Origin: Paludibacter sp.
GTDB lineage: Bacteria > Bacteroidota > Bacteroidia > Bacteroidales > Paludibacteraceae
Direction of reading: 5' to 3'
Assembly (NCBI GenBank): GCA_024709185.1
Contig: JANJXE010000002.1
Location: forward strand, 1-8,587
DNA length: 8,587 nt
Part shown: piece after piece, positions 1 to 6,324 of the stretch
How the letters are laid out: each line of letters starts with the position of its first letter
How positions within the stretch are numbered: the first letter of the stretch is position 1
The notes under the pieces: model-generated
Told to the model about the DNA's origin: nothing
The model's database searches: none
What the model saw: the letters and a program-made list of their open reading frames with translations, nothing else
Program-made: the position numbers and the translations under genes

Positions 1-321
1 TTCCGGATCGCAGGATTCCAGCGTTGAAATCCTGAATTCCAGTTCACGAAGTATAGAGCTCTGTATATTTTCGTGCGTCCGCAGTCTCAGTTGTTCCCGT
101 TTGAGGTAGTTAAATGCATCATTTTTGACAACGGTGAGTAAAAAGGCCGATATATTCCGTATATCTTCTTCTCCGAAAATTTCCCACAGTTTAACCATGG
201 CTTCCGAAGCAATTTCATCGGCTATCTCAGTATTGTGAACGTAGGATTTTGCAAATAAAAAGCATTTGCGGTAATAGCCTGAATATAGTTGGTTGAACTC
301 CTTTAGTTTGTTTTTTTTCAT
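1..321 (-). CDS. ECF RNA polymerase sigma-70 factor (FecI-like, Bacteroides expansion type), N-terminal part
   Basis: Reading the minus strand from the ATG at 321-319 gives 107 codons open to the window edge, so the gene is cut and its C-terminus lies to the left. The protein starts MKKNKLKEFNQLY. Residues about 10-80 match sigma region 2: FAKSYVHNTEIADEIASEAMVKLWE (24-47) carries the region 2.1-2.2 core-binding pattern, and AFLLTVVKNDAFNYLKREQ (59-77) is the region 2.3-2.4 helix that contacts the -10 element. Region 4, expected about 50 residues further on, is outside the window. In Bacteroidota such factors usually pair with a FecR-type anti-sigma factor and drive a SusC/SusD-type operon; whether that holds here cannot be seen. 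The gene diverges from the polysaccharide operon. No clear Shine-Dalgarno precedes the ATG. The family call is firm; the regulon is unknown. Confidence 0.88.
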   Translation of the reverse strand, partial: MKKNKLKEFNQLYSGYYRKCFLFAKSYVHNTEIADEIASEAMVKLWEIFGEEDIRNISAFLLTVVKNDAFNYLKREQLRLRTHENIQSSILRELEFRISTLESCDPE

Positions 322-375
322 CCTGTGCAATGAAGCAAGTTCCCGGACAGACTGCTCCTTTTCATGATTTGACTG

Positions 376-383
376 CAAATATA
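376..383 (-). promoter_or_regulatory. Promoter -7 box for the sigma factor gene
   Basis: On the minus strand this reads TATATTTG, an exact match to the Bacteroidetes primary-sigma -7 consensus TAnnTTTG. A weak -33 candidate (TTTC, plus-strand 404-407) lies 20 bases upstream, against the usual TTTG and about 19. Transcription would start near 370 and leave a leader of roughly 45-50 bases. The match to a housekeeping promoter suggests the sigma gene is not transcribed only by itself. Start site and strength are inferred. Confidence 0.5.
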
Positions 384-438
384 AAGTTTATTCCTGAAAA
401 AAGGAAAGTTAGCTGCTGGTGGTTTCGGCTATATTATG

Positions 439-446
439 TACTTTTG
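439..446 (+). promoter_or_regulatory. Promoter -7 box for the polysaccharide operon
   Basis: TACTTTTG fits the Bacteroidetes -7 consensus TAnnTTTG. It sits 28 bases before the GTG start of the epimerase gene, giving a leader of about 24 bases. No convincing TTTG -33 box is found 19-21 bases upstream, so the promoter may be weak or need an activator. It lies about 55 bases from the divergent -7 box of the sigma gene. A bound regulator could therefore affect both, but no operator is obvious. Confidence 0.5.
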
Positions 447-474
447 CAGGAATTAATCCCGAAAAAGTTATCAG

Positions 475-1437
475 GTGAAAGTTTTAGTTACCGGAGGAGC
501 CGGCTTTATCGGTTCCCATCTCTGTGAAACACTTCTTGCAAAAGGCTATTCTGTGGTGTGTCTGGATAATTTTTCCACCGGACACCGGCGCAATATAGAG
601 CCTTTCCTTTCCAGTTCTTTATTTCAATTGATTGAAGGCGACATCCGAAGCCTCGATACCTGCCGGCAGGCGGTGGAGGGTGTCGACTATGTGCTGCACG
701 AGGCGGCACTGGGCTCAGTGCCCCGTTCAATCAACGATCCGATTACGTCGAACGAAGTGAATGTTTCGGGATTTCTGAATATGCTGGTTGCCTCGCGCGA
801 TGCCGGCGTGAAGCGTTTTGTGTATGCTGCCAGCTCATCAACCTACGGCGATTCGGCCTCGCTGCCCAAGGTTGAAGAGGTGATTGGTCGTCCCCTTTCG
901 CCCTATGCCATTACCAAGTATGTAAATGAACTGTATGCCGATGTGTTTTCGCGTACCTACGGGATGGAATGCATCGGGCTGCGCTATTTCAATGTGTTTG
1001 GCCCGCGCCAGGATCCGAACGGTGCCTATGCTGCGGTGATTCCGCTTTTTGTGAAACTGCTGCGCAACCATGAGTCACCCCGCATAAATGGTACAGGAGA
1101 TTACTCACGCGACTTTACCTTTGTGGCCAATGTGGTGCAGATGAACCTGCTGGCCATGACCACCACAAATTCTGAAGCGGTGAATACCGTGTATAATACT
1201 GCCTTCGGTGAACGCAATACCTTGCTGCAATTAGTGGGCTATTTAAAAGAAATTCTTTCGGAATACGATCCGGCTATTGCTTCGGTAGAGGTGATTCACG
1301 GTCCGGAACGCTCCGGCGATATACCGCATTCGCTGGCCTCTATTGATAAAGCGCGGCGACTGCTCAACTATAATCCGGCATACTCGCTGCGACAAGGACT
1401 GCAATTAATGATTAATGAGTTAATGATTAATGATTAA
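475..1437 (+). CDS. wbpP: UDP-N-acetylglucosamine 4-epimerase, WbpP/TviC type (extended SDR)
   Basis: This is a 320-residue NAD-dependent sugar epimerase of the extended SDR family. It should interconvert UDP-GlcNAc and UDP-GalNAc, or their uronic acids, in the cytoplasm. The N-terminal Rossmann motif TGGAGFIG is at 6-13, a Ser cluster at 120-122 (SSSTYG) contains the catalytic Ser, and the catalytic Tyr/Lys pair is Y144-x3-K148. The stretches ALGSVPRSINDP (79-90), SPYAITKYVNELYADVFSR (142-160) and RYFNVFGPRQDPNGAYAAVIP (170-190) are hallmarks of the WbpP/TviC subgroup rather than GalE. The start is GTG: an in-frame TAA at 454 leaves no earlier start, and MKVLVTGGAG is the normal family N-terminus. 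The last ten residues (LMINELMIND) come from a heptamer repeat array and are probably not native to the family. It is the first gene of the unit, followed 124 bases later by its pathway partner. The exact substrate (UDP-GlcNAc or UDP-GlcNAcA) is inferred. Confidence 0.9.
   Translation: MKVLVTGGAGFIGSHLCETLLAKGYSVVCLDNFSTGHRRNIEPFLSSSLFQLIEGDIRSLDTCRQAVEGVDYVLHEAALGSVPRSINDPITSNEVNVSGFLNMLVASRDAGVKRFVYAASSSTYGDSASLPKVEEVIGRPLSPYAITKYVNELYADVFSRTYGMECIGLRYFNVFGPRQDPNGAYAAVIPLFVKLLRNHESPRINGTGDYSRDFTFVANVVQMNLLAMTTTNSEAVNTVYNTAFGERNTLLQLVGYLKEILSEYDPAIASVEVIHGPERSGDIPHSLASIDKARRLLNYNPAYSLRQGLQLMINELMIND
1405..1433 (+). repeat. TTAATGA heptamer array, left arm
   Basis: There are four perfect TTAATGA units at 1405-1411, 1412-1418, 1420-1426 and 1427-1433, with one extra G at 1419, followed by a decayed unit (TTAATTG, 1434-1440). 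The array encodes the duplicated C-terminal pentapeptides LMINE and LMIND of the epimerase; the stop codon TAA is at 1435-1437. The 14 bases 1421-1434 are exactly complementary to 1545-1558 in the right array. Confidence 0.85.
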
Positions 1438-1524
1438 TTGTCGGGGCGTAGAACGTTTTTACATGTTGGAGAGAGTTGTATTTTTAAGATTGGGCGCTGT
1501 TAGTCTGCTAAATGCACCCATTTA

Positions 1525-1559
1525 TCATTTATCATTAATAATTTATCATTAATCATTAT
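1525..1559 (-). repeat. TTAATGA heptamer array, right arm in inverted orientation
   Basis: This is the reverse complement of the left array. TCATTAA units lie at 1532-1538 and 1546-1552, with one-mismatch units at 1525-1531 and 1553-1559. A 12-base direct repeat, TTTATCATTAAT, recurs at 1528-1539 and 1542-1553. The array ends just before the dehydrogenase ATG at 1562. The rest of the 124-base spacer (about 1441-1520) holds no ORF, strong promoter or terminator that I can see. Confidence 0.8.
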
Positions 1560-1561
1560 TT

Positions 1562-2815
1562 ATGAGGATTGCTGTGATCGGTTTGGGTTATGTAGGATTG
1601 CCACTGGCCCGTTTGTTTTCGACCAAATACCCGACTGTTGGGTTCGATATTAATAAGAAGCGCATTGCGGAATTGATGCAGGGCCACGACGCTACCCTGG
1701 AAGTGGAGGATGCCTTGCTTCAGGAAGCCATCAACAAGCATGGTTTTGTGTGTACCAACGACCTCGACGCTATCCGCGATTGCAATTTCTATGTGGTAAC
1801 TGTTCCCACGCCCGTGGATGCTAATAATAATCCCGACCTCACACCCCTGTACAAAGCCAGCGAAACGGTGGGCAAGGTAATTTCAAAAGGCGATATCGTG
1901 GTATATGAATCGACGGTGTATCCGGGCGTTACCGAAGATGAATGTATTCCTGTAGTGGAAAAGGTTTCGGGTCTGAAATTCAATGTGGATTTCTTTGCCG
2001 GCTATTCTCCTGAGCGTATTAATCCGGGCGACAAGCTTCATACCGTAGAAAAGATAAAGAAAGTGACCTCGGGTTCCACACCTGAAATCGGCAAGTTGGT
2101 GGATTCGGTGTATGCATCGGTAATCACTGCCGGAACTCACTTAGCTCCTTCGATGAAGGTTGCCGAAGCTGCCAAGGTGATAGAAAACTCGCAGCGCGAC
2201 ATCAACATCGCCTTTGTAAACGAGCTTTCGAAGATTTTTAATAAGATGGGTATTGATACCAGTGCCGTGCTCGAAGCGGCCGGAACCAAGTGGAACTTCC
2301 TTCCTTTTAAACCCGGACTGGTGGGTGGCCATAGCATTGGAGTAGATCCCTATTACCTCGCTCAGGCTGCACAGCGCCTGGGTTACAATCCCGAAATTAT
2401 TTTGGCCGGTCGCCGCATGAACGATGGAATGGGCGAATACGTCGCCAATCAGGTGATTAAGCTGATGCTGAAAAACGGCATTCAGGTGGTGGGCTCACCA
2501 GTATTGATTCTGGGTATTACCTTTAAGGAAAACTGTCCCGATGTGCGCAATACCAAGGTGGTTGACATCATTAAAGCCCTTAAGGAATACAATATCGTTC
2601 CCACTATCTACGACCCCTGGGCCAATCCGGCTGAAGTGCAGCACGAATACGGTGTAACTACCGTTTGCGAACTGCCTGCTGAGCGCTTCGATGCGGTGAT
2701 TCTGTCGGTAGCTCACGATGAATTCCGCACGCTCGACATTACATCGCTGAAAACAGATAAAGCTGTTGTGTTTGACGTGAAGGGATTACTTCCCGAAGCA
2801 GATGGGCGGTTATAA
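1562..2815 (+). CDS. wbpO: UDP-N-acetyl-hexosamine 6-dehydrogenase, WbpO/TviB type, with Ser at the usual catalytic Cys position
   Basis: This 417-residue protein is of the UDP-glucose/GDP-mannose dehydrogenase superfamily and is close in length to WbpO/TviB. The family oxidises C6 of UDP-GalNAc or UDP-GlcNAc to the uronic acid with two NAD+. Visible parts are the Rossmann motif GLGYVGLPLA (7-16), VPTPVD (81-86), YESTVYPGVTEDE (115-127), YSPERINPGD (148-157), the central helix KVAEAAKVIENSQRDINIAF with K205 and N209 (199-218), and the C-terminal UDP-binding domain with GITFKENCPDVRNTK (318-332). The substrate loop reads PGLVGGHSIGVDPYYL (251-266). The family nucleophile is normally the Cys after GGH, but here codon 258 is AGC (Ser, bases 2333-2335), one base from TGC. 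Activity may be altered or lost, or this may be a sequencing error. There is no Shine-Dalgarno, and the ATG directly follows an AT-rich heptamer array. The next gene starts 12 bases after the stop. The family call is firm; activity is uncertain. Confidence 0.92.
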   Translation: MRIAVIGLGYVGLPLARLFSTKYPTVGFDINKKRIAELMQGHDATLEVEDALLQEAINKHGFVCTNDLDAIRDCNFYVVTVPTPVDANNNPDLTPLYKASETVGKVISKGDIVVYESTVYPGVTEDECIPVVEKVSGLKFNVDFFAGYSPERINPGDKLHTVEKIKKVTSGSTPEIGKLVDSVYASVITAGTHLAPSMKVAEAAKVIENSQRDINIAFVNELSKIFNKMGIDTSAVLEAAGTKWNFLPFKPGLVGGHSIGVDPYYLAQAAQRLGYNPEIILAGRRMNDGMGEYVANQVIKLMLKNGIQVVGSPVLILGITFKENCPDVRNTKVVDIIKALKEYNIVPTIYDPWANPAEVQHEYGVTTVCELPAERFDAVILSVAHDEFRTLDITSLKTDKAVVFDVKGLLPEADGRL

Positions 2816-2827
2816 TACACGCTAATC

Positions 2828-3904
2828 ATGTTACCGAATGTACCATATCATCGAAATGAAACCGGACAATGGATTGATAAATCAATTACAAACCATTGTG
2901 CGGTTCAATTGCGAAAAAGGGGTAGTGGTGCTGGTATTATAATTTTTCTTCTTGCTTTACTGGTGATTTCTTGCGACGATAATCCACTGGTGGAAGGTGA
3001 GCCGCTGGAATACACTCCGGTTGCTGCTCCAGCAGAGCTGGCCCGTTCGTCGGCTTCGGCTTTTGTAGTCGATGGGAAAGCCTATCTGCTGATGGGTCGC
3101 GATTCGGCCGGCCGTCAGCTTAACGATTGTCACCGCTTCGACCCGGCCGATGGTAGCTGGGTGGCTTGTGATACCTTGCCCTCGTTACGGCGCGTAAACG
3201 GGGTCGCCATTGGAGTGGGGAATTTCGGATATGCAGGGTTGGGTTACAATACCCTTACCGGCACTTATAATCCTGATTCTCAGTTGCGCGACTGGTGGCG
3301 TTTCGATCCTTCCAACGGAAACTGGAAGCGGCTGGCCGATTTTCCGGCATTGGCCACCAATGGCAGCGTGAGCTTTGTGTACGATGGCAAAATATACATT
3401 GGTTTTGGTTTCGACGGCCAGACATTTAGCAGGGCATGGTGGTATTACAATCCTGTGGAGGATAGCTGGACGGAGCTGGCACCTCCTCCGATTGATATTC
3501 GTGCCGGTGCTGTGGCCTGTACCGATGGCCAACGGGTGTTTTTCGGTACAGGTTTTAAGATAGAGGATTTGAACGACTGGTGGGAGTATTTTCCGGCTAC
3601 CGATAGCTGGGAAGCCCGTTGTCCGATTCCCGGCAAAGGTCGAAACTTTGGAGTGGGGTTTTCGGTGAAGGGACGGTTCTTTGTCGCCACCGGCCGCTAT
3701 TTCAGTGGATTGGTGGATGGCGGATTTCTCTACGATGGCGTGGTGGAATACGATGCCGCTCTCGATCGCTGGATCGACCGTGGTGCCATGCCGGGTGGCG
3801 GCAGGCAAAATGCGGTGGCTTTTGTGATTGGTTCAAAGGCCTATATTGGATTTGGAGAAAATGATACTAAAATTCGCAGCGATGTGTGGACCTTTGAACC
3901 CTGA
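2828..3904 (+). CDS. Kelch-repeat beta-propeller lipoprotein
   Basis: This is a predicted surface or periplasmic lipoprotein of 358 residues from the ATG. A hydrophobic stretch (IIIFLLALLV, 37-46) ends in the lipobox VIS-C with lipid Cys49, followed by Asp-Asp and further acidic residues, which resembles the Bacteroidetes lipoprotein export signal. From about residue 72 there are six kelch-like blades, near 72-118, 120-172, 175-220, 223-267, 271-321 and 325-358. They carry the recurring pattern of a small-residue strand (GFG, GLG or GTG), then DWW-x-F-D-P or similar, then an S/N-x-W strand. The protein ends right after DVWTFEP, so the N-terminal strand EYTPVAAPAEL (61-71) probably closes the last blade. 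Six blades also occur in NanM sialate mutarotase, but no enzyme role can be assigned. The 36-residue n-region is long for a signal peptide; TTG at 2909 (LRKRGSGAG) would give a more typical one. It lies 12 bases after the dehydrogenase gene, so it is probably co-transcribed. Confidence 0.8.
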   Translation: MLPNVPYHRNETGQWIDKSITNHCAVQLRKRGSGAGIIIFLLALLVISCDDNPLVEGEPLEYTPVAAPAELARSSASAFVVDGKAYLLMGRDSAGRQLNDCHRFDPADGSWVACDTLPSLRRVNGVAIGVGNFGYAGLGYNTLTGTYNPDSQLRDWWRFDPSNGNWKRLADFPALATNGSVSFVYDGKIYIGFGFDGQTFSRAWWYYNPVEDSWTELAPPPIDIRAGAVACTDGQRVFFGTGFKIEDLNDWWEYFPATDSWEARCPIPGKGRNFGVGFSVKGRFFVATGRYFSGLVDGGFLYDGVVEYDAALDRWIDRGAMPGGGRQNAVAFVIGSKAYIGFGENDTKIRSDVWTFEP

Positions 3905-3992
3905 GCGAAATAGTTTACACGGCAGCGTAATATCGGGGCCTGGACAAGATATGCCCGGCAGTTCGTCAGCCTTGCCGAATTCAGGATTGCAC

Positions 3993-5459
3993 ATGAGTTC
4001 GTTGGCCTTGCAAAAACAAGAGCTGTTTCAACGTAACGCATCTGGCCGTTTTTTGATTTTTAGTCTCGGTTTGCTCTTGTACCTCAGTTCGTTGCAAGCC
4101 CTGGAGCCTGTGCAGTATCAGCTTAGCTCGTCGGTTACTGCCGGTACAGGAAACTATGCCCCCTTCTGGTTGCATCAGGGTAAAGAGGGTACCCGACTCT
4201 ACAAACCCAATGCATTTCATTTGGATGCAAGGTTGCAGTCCGATTACTGCAATCACGGAAAAGCATTCGAATTTGGCTATGGCATGAATACCGTTTTCCG
4301 CGCAGCCAGCGACACGGCCGATGTACTGATTTCCGAACTCTATTTCAAAGCACGTCTTTATTTTCTGGAAGTGCTGGTGGGTAGCCGACCGCTGCGTACG
4401 GGCATCGAATACGTTCCCCTGAGTAGCGGAGGGATGTTGTTTTCCAATAATGCACTGCCACTGCCCGGAATTACAGCTGGTTTCAACCGGTTTGTGTCGG
4501 TTCCTTTTACCTTCGATATGTTTCAGTTGAAGGGGGCTCTTTCGCACAGTTATTTTACCGATAATGTAGGCTATAAAAATGTGATGCTTCACCACAAATG
4601 GGTACACTTTCAGTTGGGAAAACCGTTGCCCGTAAGGCTGCAGTACCGCTTCGACCATGTGGCACAATGGGGAGGGAAGAGTCTCATTCCCGGCAAGCCC
4701 GATCAACCCTCATCGTTCGACGCTTTCAAATCCATTTTGTTGGTAAAGTCGGGCGGCGAAGGAGCGAGTGAACACGATCAAATCAATGTGTTGGGAAATC
4801 ACTTGATAGGGCAAAGTCTGAAAATGGAAGTTGAAGCCCGTCGCTGGTTGATGGCGGTGTACTGGCAACAGATTCTCGAGGACAAGCCTTTCCGTTTTAT
4901 GGGCTATACCATGAACAGTCCGGATGGGCTGTGGGGCATCAGCTTTCACACCAAAAAGCAAAGCTGGCTGAGCAGTGTGCTGTACGAATACGTAAACACC
5001 ACCGACCAGTCGGGCCCGTACCACGATCGCGACGGAATAGTATACGGTGGTGCCGACAATTACTTTGCGAGTAACTATCCCGGCGGATGGACGCACCATT
5101 CGAATATCATCGGAACACCCTTTATAAAATCTCCTGTTTATCAGCCGGGAATGCCCATCGATTCGCTGAATAATCAGGTGAAAGCGCATCATGTTGGGTT
5201 CGAAGGCAGTTATAGCGTATTAGGTTACCGCGTAAAAGCATCCTTTGTAAAAAGCTATGCCGGCAATGCCAACGACATCACCCCGATAAATCAGGAGCAT
5301 GTGAACCACCAGCAGTACTACCTGGCAGAGGTATACTACACTCCGGCGCACTGGAACGATTACTCTCTGGGGGTGGCACTGGGAATCGATATGGGTACGG
5401 CTACGGGAAACGCTGTTGGTTTACAACTTTCACTCAGGAGAACCGGGATTTTTAAGTGA
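3993..5459 (+). CDS. Wzi-like capsule assembly outer-membrane protein
   Basis: This predicted outer-membrane beta-barrel has 488 residues from the ATG at 3993. In E. coli, Wzi (about 480 residues) is a surface lectin-like barrel that helps attach or organise group 1 capsule; the Bacteroidetes homologues form the capsule assembly Wzi family. Features seen are a signal peptide with basic residues before a hydrophobic core (FLIFSLGLLLYLSSLQA) and a likely cut after LQA, then many alternating aromatic/polar strands. The family-type stretch SSGGMLFSNNALPLPGITAGF and a late TDNVGYKNVMLHHKW segment are also present. The frame is open back to 3828, but those codons overlap the kelch gene and carry no signal. 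ATG 3951 is another option, but 3993 has AGGA six bases upstream and gives the shorter n-region. It follows the kelch gene by 88 bases with no promoter seen. Its last 30 bases overlap the convergent SDR gene. Family call good; polymer unknown. Confidence 0.83.
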   Translation: MSSLALQKQELFQRNASGRFLIFSLGLLLYLSSLQALEPVQYQLSSSVTAGTGNYAPFWLHQGKEGTRLYKPNAFHLDARLQSDYCNHGKAFEFGYGMNTVFRAASDTADVLISELYFKARLYFLEVLVGSRPLRTGIEYVPLSSGGMLFSNNALPLPGITAGFNRFVSVPFTFDMFQLKGALSHSYFTDNVGYKNVMLHHKWVHFQLGKPLPVRLQYRFDHVAQWGGKSLIPGKPDQPSSFDAFKSILLVKSGGEGASEHDQINVLGNHLIGQSLKMEVEARRWLMAVYWQQILEDKPFRFMGYTMNSPDGLWGISFHTKKQSWLSSVLYEYVNTTDQSGPYHDRDGIVYGGADNYFASNYPGGWTHHSNIIGTPFIKSPVYQPGMPIDSLNNQVKAHHVGFEGSYSVLGYRVKASFVKSYAGNANDITPINQEHVNHQQYYLAEVYYTPAHWNDYSLGVALGIDMGTATGNAVGLQLSLRRTGIFK

Positions 5460-6260
5460 AGCCAGCCTCTCCGATACTTCCCACAAGCGGGCTGCATTGG
5501 CATCGGTCACCAGGCGGTTTTTAGGTCCTGGTTTGCGTTTGTAGTAGTATTCTCCCGATTTCCATCCCGTTGTTGTAATGAGCCAAATCAGAGTGTCGGC
5601 ACCCTCTTCGGAAGAAATCATAAATAATTTACCGAAAAACGACTCGTACGCCCAGCGCATAAAACCTTGTCCATCTCGGGCAAAGCCGGTGCGCACCACT
5701 CCCGGGTGAAACGAGGCAGCTTTTACGCCCTTGAACCGGCGGGTAATTTCCATGGCATGGAGGATGTTCATCAGTTTCGCTGAACCATAAACGCCCATGG
5801 CATTGTAGCTCTTTTCCGACTGCAGATCGTCGAAAGCCAGCCGTCCCATGCGGTTGGCCATGCTCGAGGTGTTAATAACCAATGCCTGTGAAGCTTCCAG
5901 TCTTTCCTGCAATAGTTGTGTGAGCAGAAATCCCGATAGGTGATTCACCTGAAAAGTTTGCTCCAGTCCATCGGGGGTCAGGTAGCGCTCTTTTAATACT
6001 CCACCCACATTATTCACTAAAACATCGATGTGCGGGTAATTGTCGAGAAGCTTTTCAGCAAAGCTACGGATATCGTCCAGCCGGGTATAATCCACCAAAA
6101 AATAATCGCCGCCAATTTCTTTCGCCAGCTGTTCGGTAGCCGCCGATCGGCCTGTGATCACTACTTTTGCACCTCTTGCACTCAGTTCGCGGGCAGCAGC
6201 GGCTCCAATGCCCGAACTTCCTCCCGTAATAACTATAACTTTATCCTTGATTGATTCCAT
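5430..6260 (-). CDS. Short-chain dehydrogenase/reductase (retinol dehydrogenase-like SDR)
   Basis: This is a 276-residue classical SDR, probably a cytoplasmic NAD(P)-dependent oxidoreductase. The cofactor motif is TGGSSGIG (13-20), and Arg38 in the TGR that follows the second strand favours NADP(H). NNVG (83-86) stands for the usual NNAG. The catalytic set is complete: N106, Ser132/Ser133 (INTSS), Y158 and K162 in YGSAK. FHPGVVRTG (184-192) is the conserved loop after the active site. The C-terminal part (SSEEGADTLIWL, SGEYYYKRKPG) resembles the retinol dehydrogenase/WW-domain oxidoreductase-like group, which is common in bacteria and has poorly known substrates. The ATG at 6260 lies about 16 bases after a good -7 box, so the leader is very short. 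The gene runs divergently from the SusC-like gene and converges on the wzi-like gene with a 30-base 3' overlap. No substrate can be inferred from its neighbours. Confidence 0.9.
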   Translation of the reverse strand: MESIKDKVIVITGGSSGIGAAAARELSARGAKVVITGRSAATEQLAKEIGGDYFLVDYTRLDDIRSFAEKLLDNYPHIDVLVNNVGGVLKERYLTPDGLEQTFQVNHLSGFLLTQLLQERLEASQALVINTSSMANRMGRLAFDDLQSEKSYNAMGVYGSAKLMNILHAMEITRRFKGVKAASFHPGVVRTGFARDGQGFMRWAYESFFGKLFMISSEEGADTLIWLITTTGWKSGEYYYKRKPGPKNRLVTDANAARLWEVSERLASLKNPGSPE

Positions 6261-6276
6261 TTTCTTAAAATTTTTG

Positions 6277-6284
6277 CAAATATA
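6277..6284 (-). promoter_or_regulatory. Promoter -7 box for the SDR gene
   Basis: The minus strand reads TATATTTG, an exact TAnnTTTG match and identical to the box before the sigma factor gene. It lies 16 bases upstream of the SDR start codon, implying a leader of only about 10 bases. No TTTG is seen at the usual -33 spacing. Confidence 0.55.
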
Positions 6285-6324
6285 GTCGACTGTAGCGCTT
6301 TTTCCGACTAAATTGATATTTTTC

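Noticed and set aside
330..527. Small plus-strand ORF of 65 codons across the divergent promoter region
   Set aside because: It overlaps both promoters and the start of the epimerase in another frame, and has no domain or translation signal.
1456..1486. Possible promoter for the dehydrogenase (TTTT at 1456-1459, 19 bases, then TATTTTTA at 1479-1486)
   Set aside because: The spacing is right, but both boxes lack the G of the Bacteroidetes consensus; too weak to annotate.
1405..1559. Rho-independent terminator or CRISPR-like array at the heptamer repeats
   Set aside because: The arms are AT-rich and separated by 110 bases with no U-tract, and the units are 7 bases with no spacers of CRISPR size.
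3185..3808. Minus-strand ORF of 207 codons opposite the kelch gene
   Set aside because: It is antisense to a gene with a lipobox and six clear kelch blades. Its own translation shows no recognisable domain or promoter.
3828..3992. N-terminal extension of the wzi-like ORF back to 3828
   Set aside because: It overlaps the end of the kelch gene and would bury the signal peptide more than 70 residues inside the protein, so a later ATG is preferred.
3981..4706. Minus-strand ORF of 241 codons opposite the wzi-like gene
   Set aside because: It is a shadow of a coding strand with a signal peptide and Wzi-family motifs; the antisense protein has no family features.
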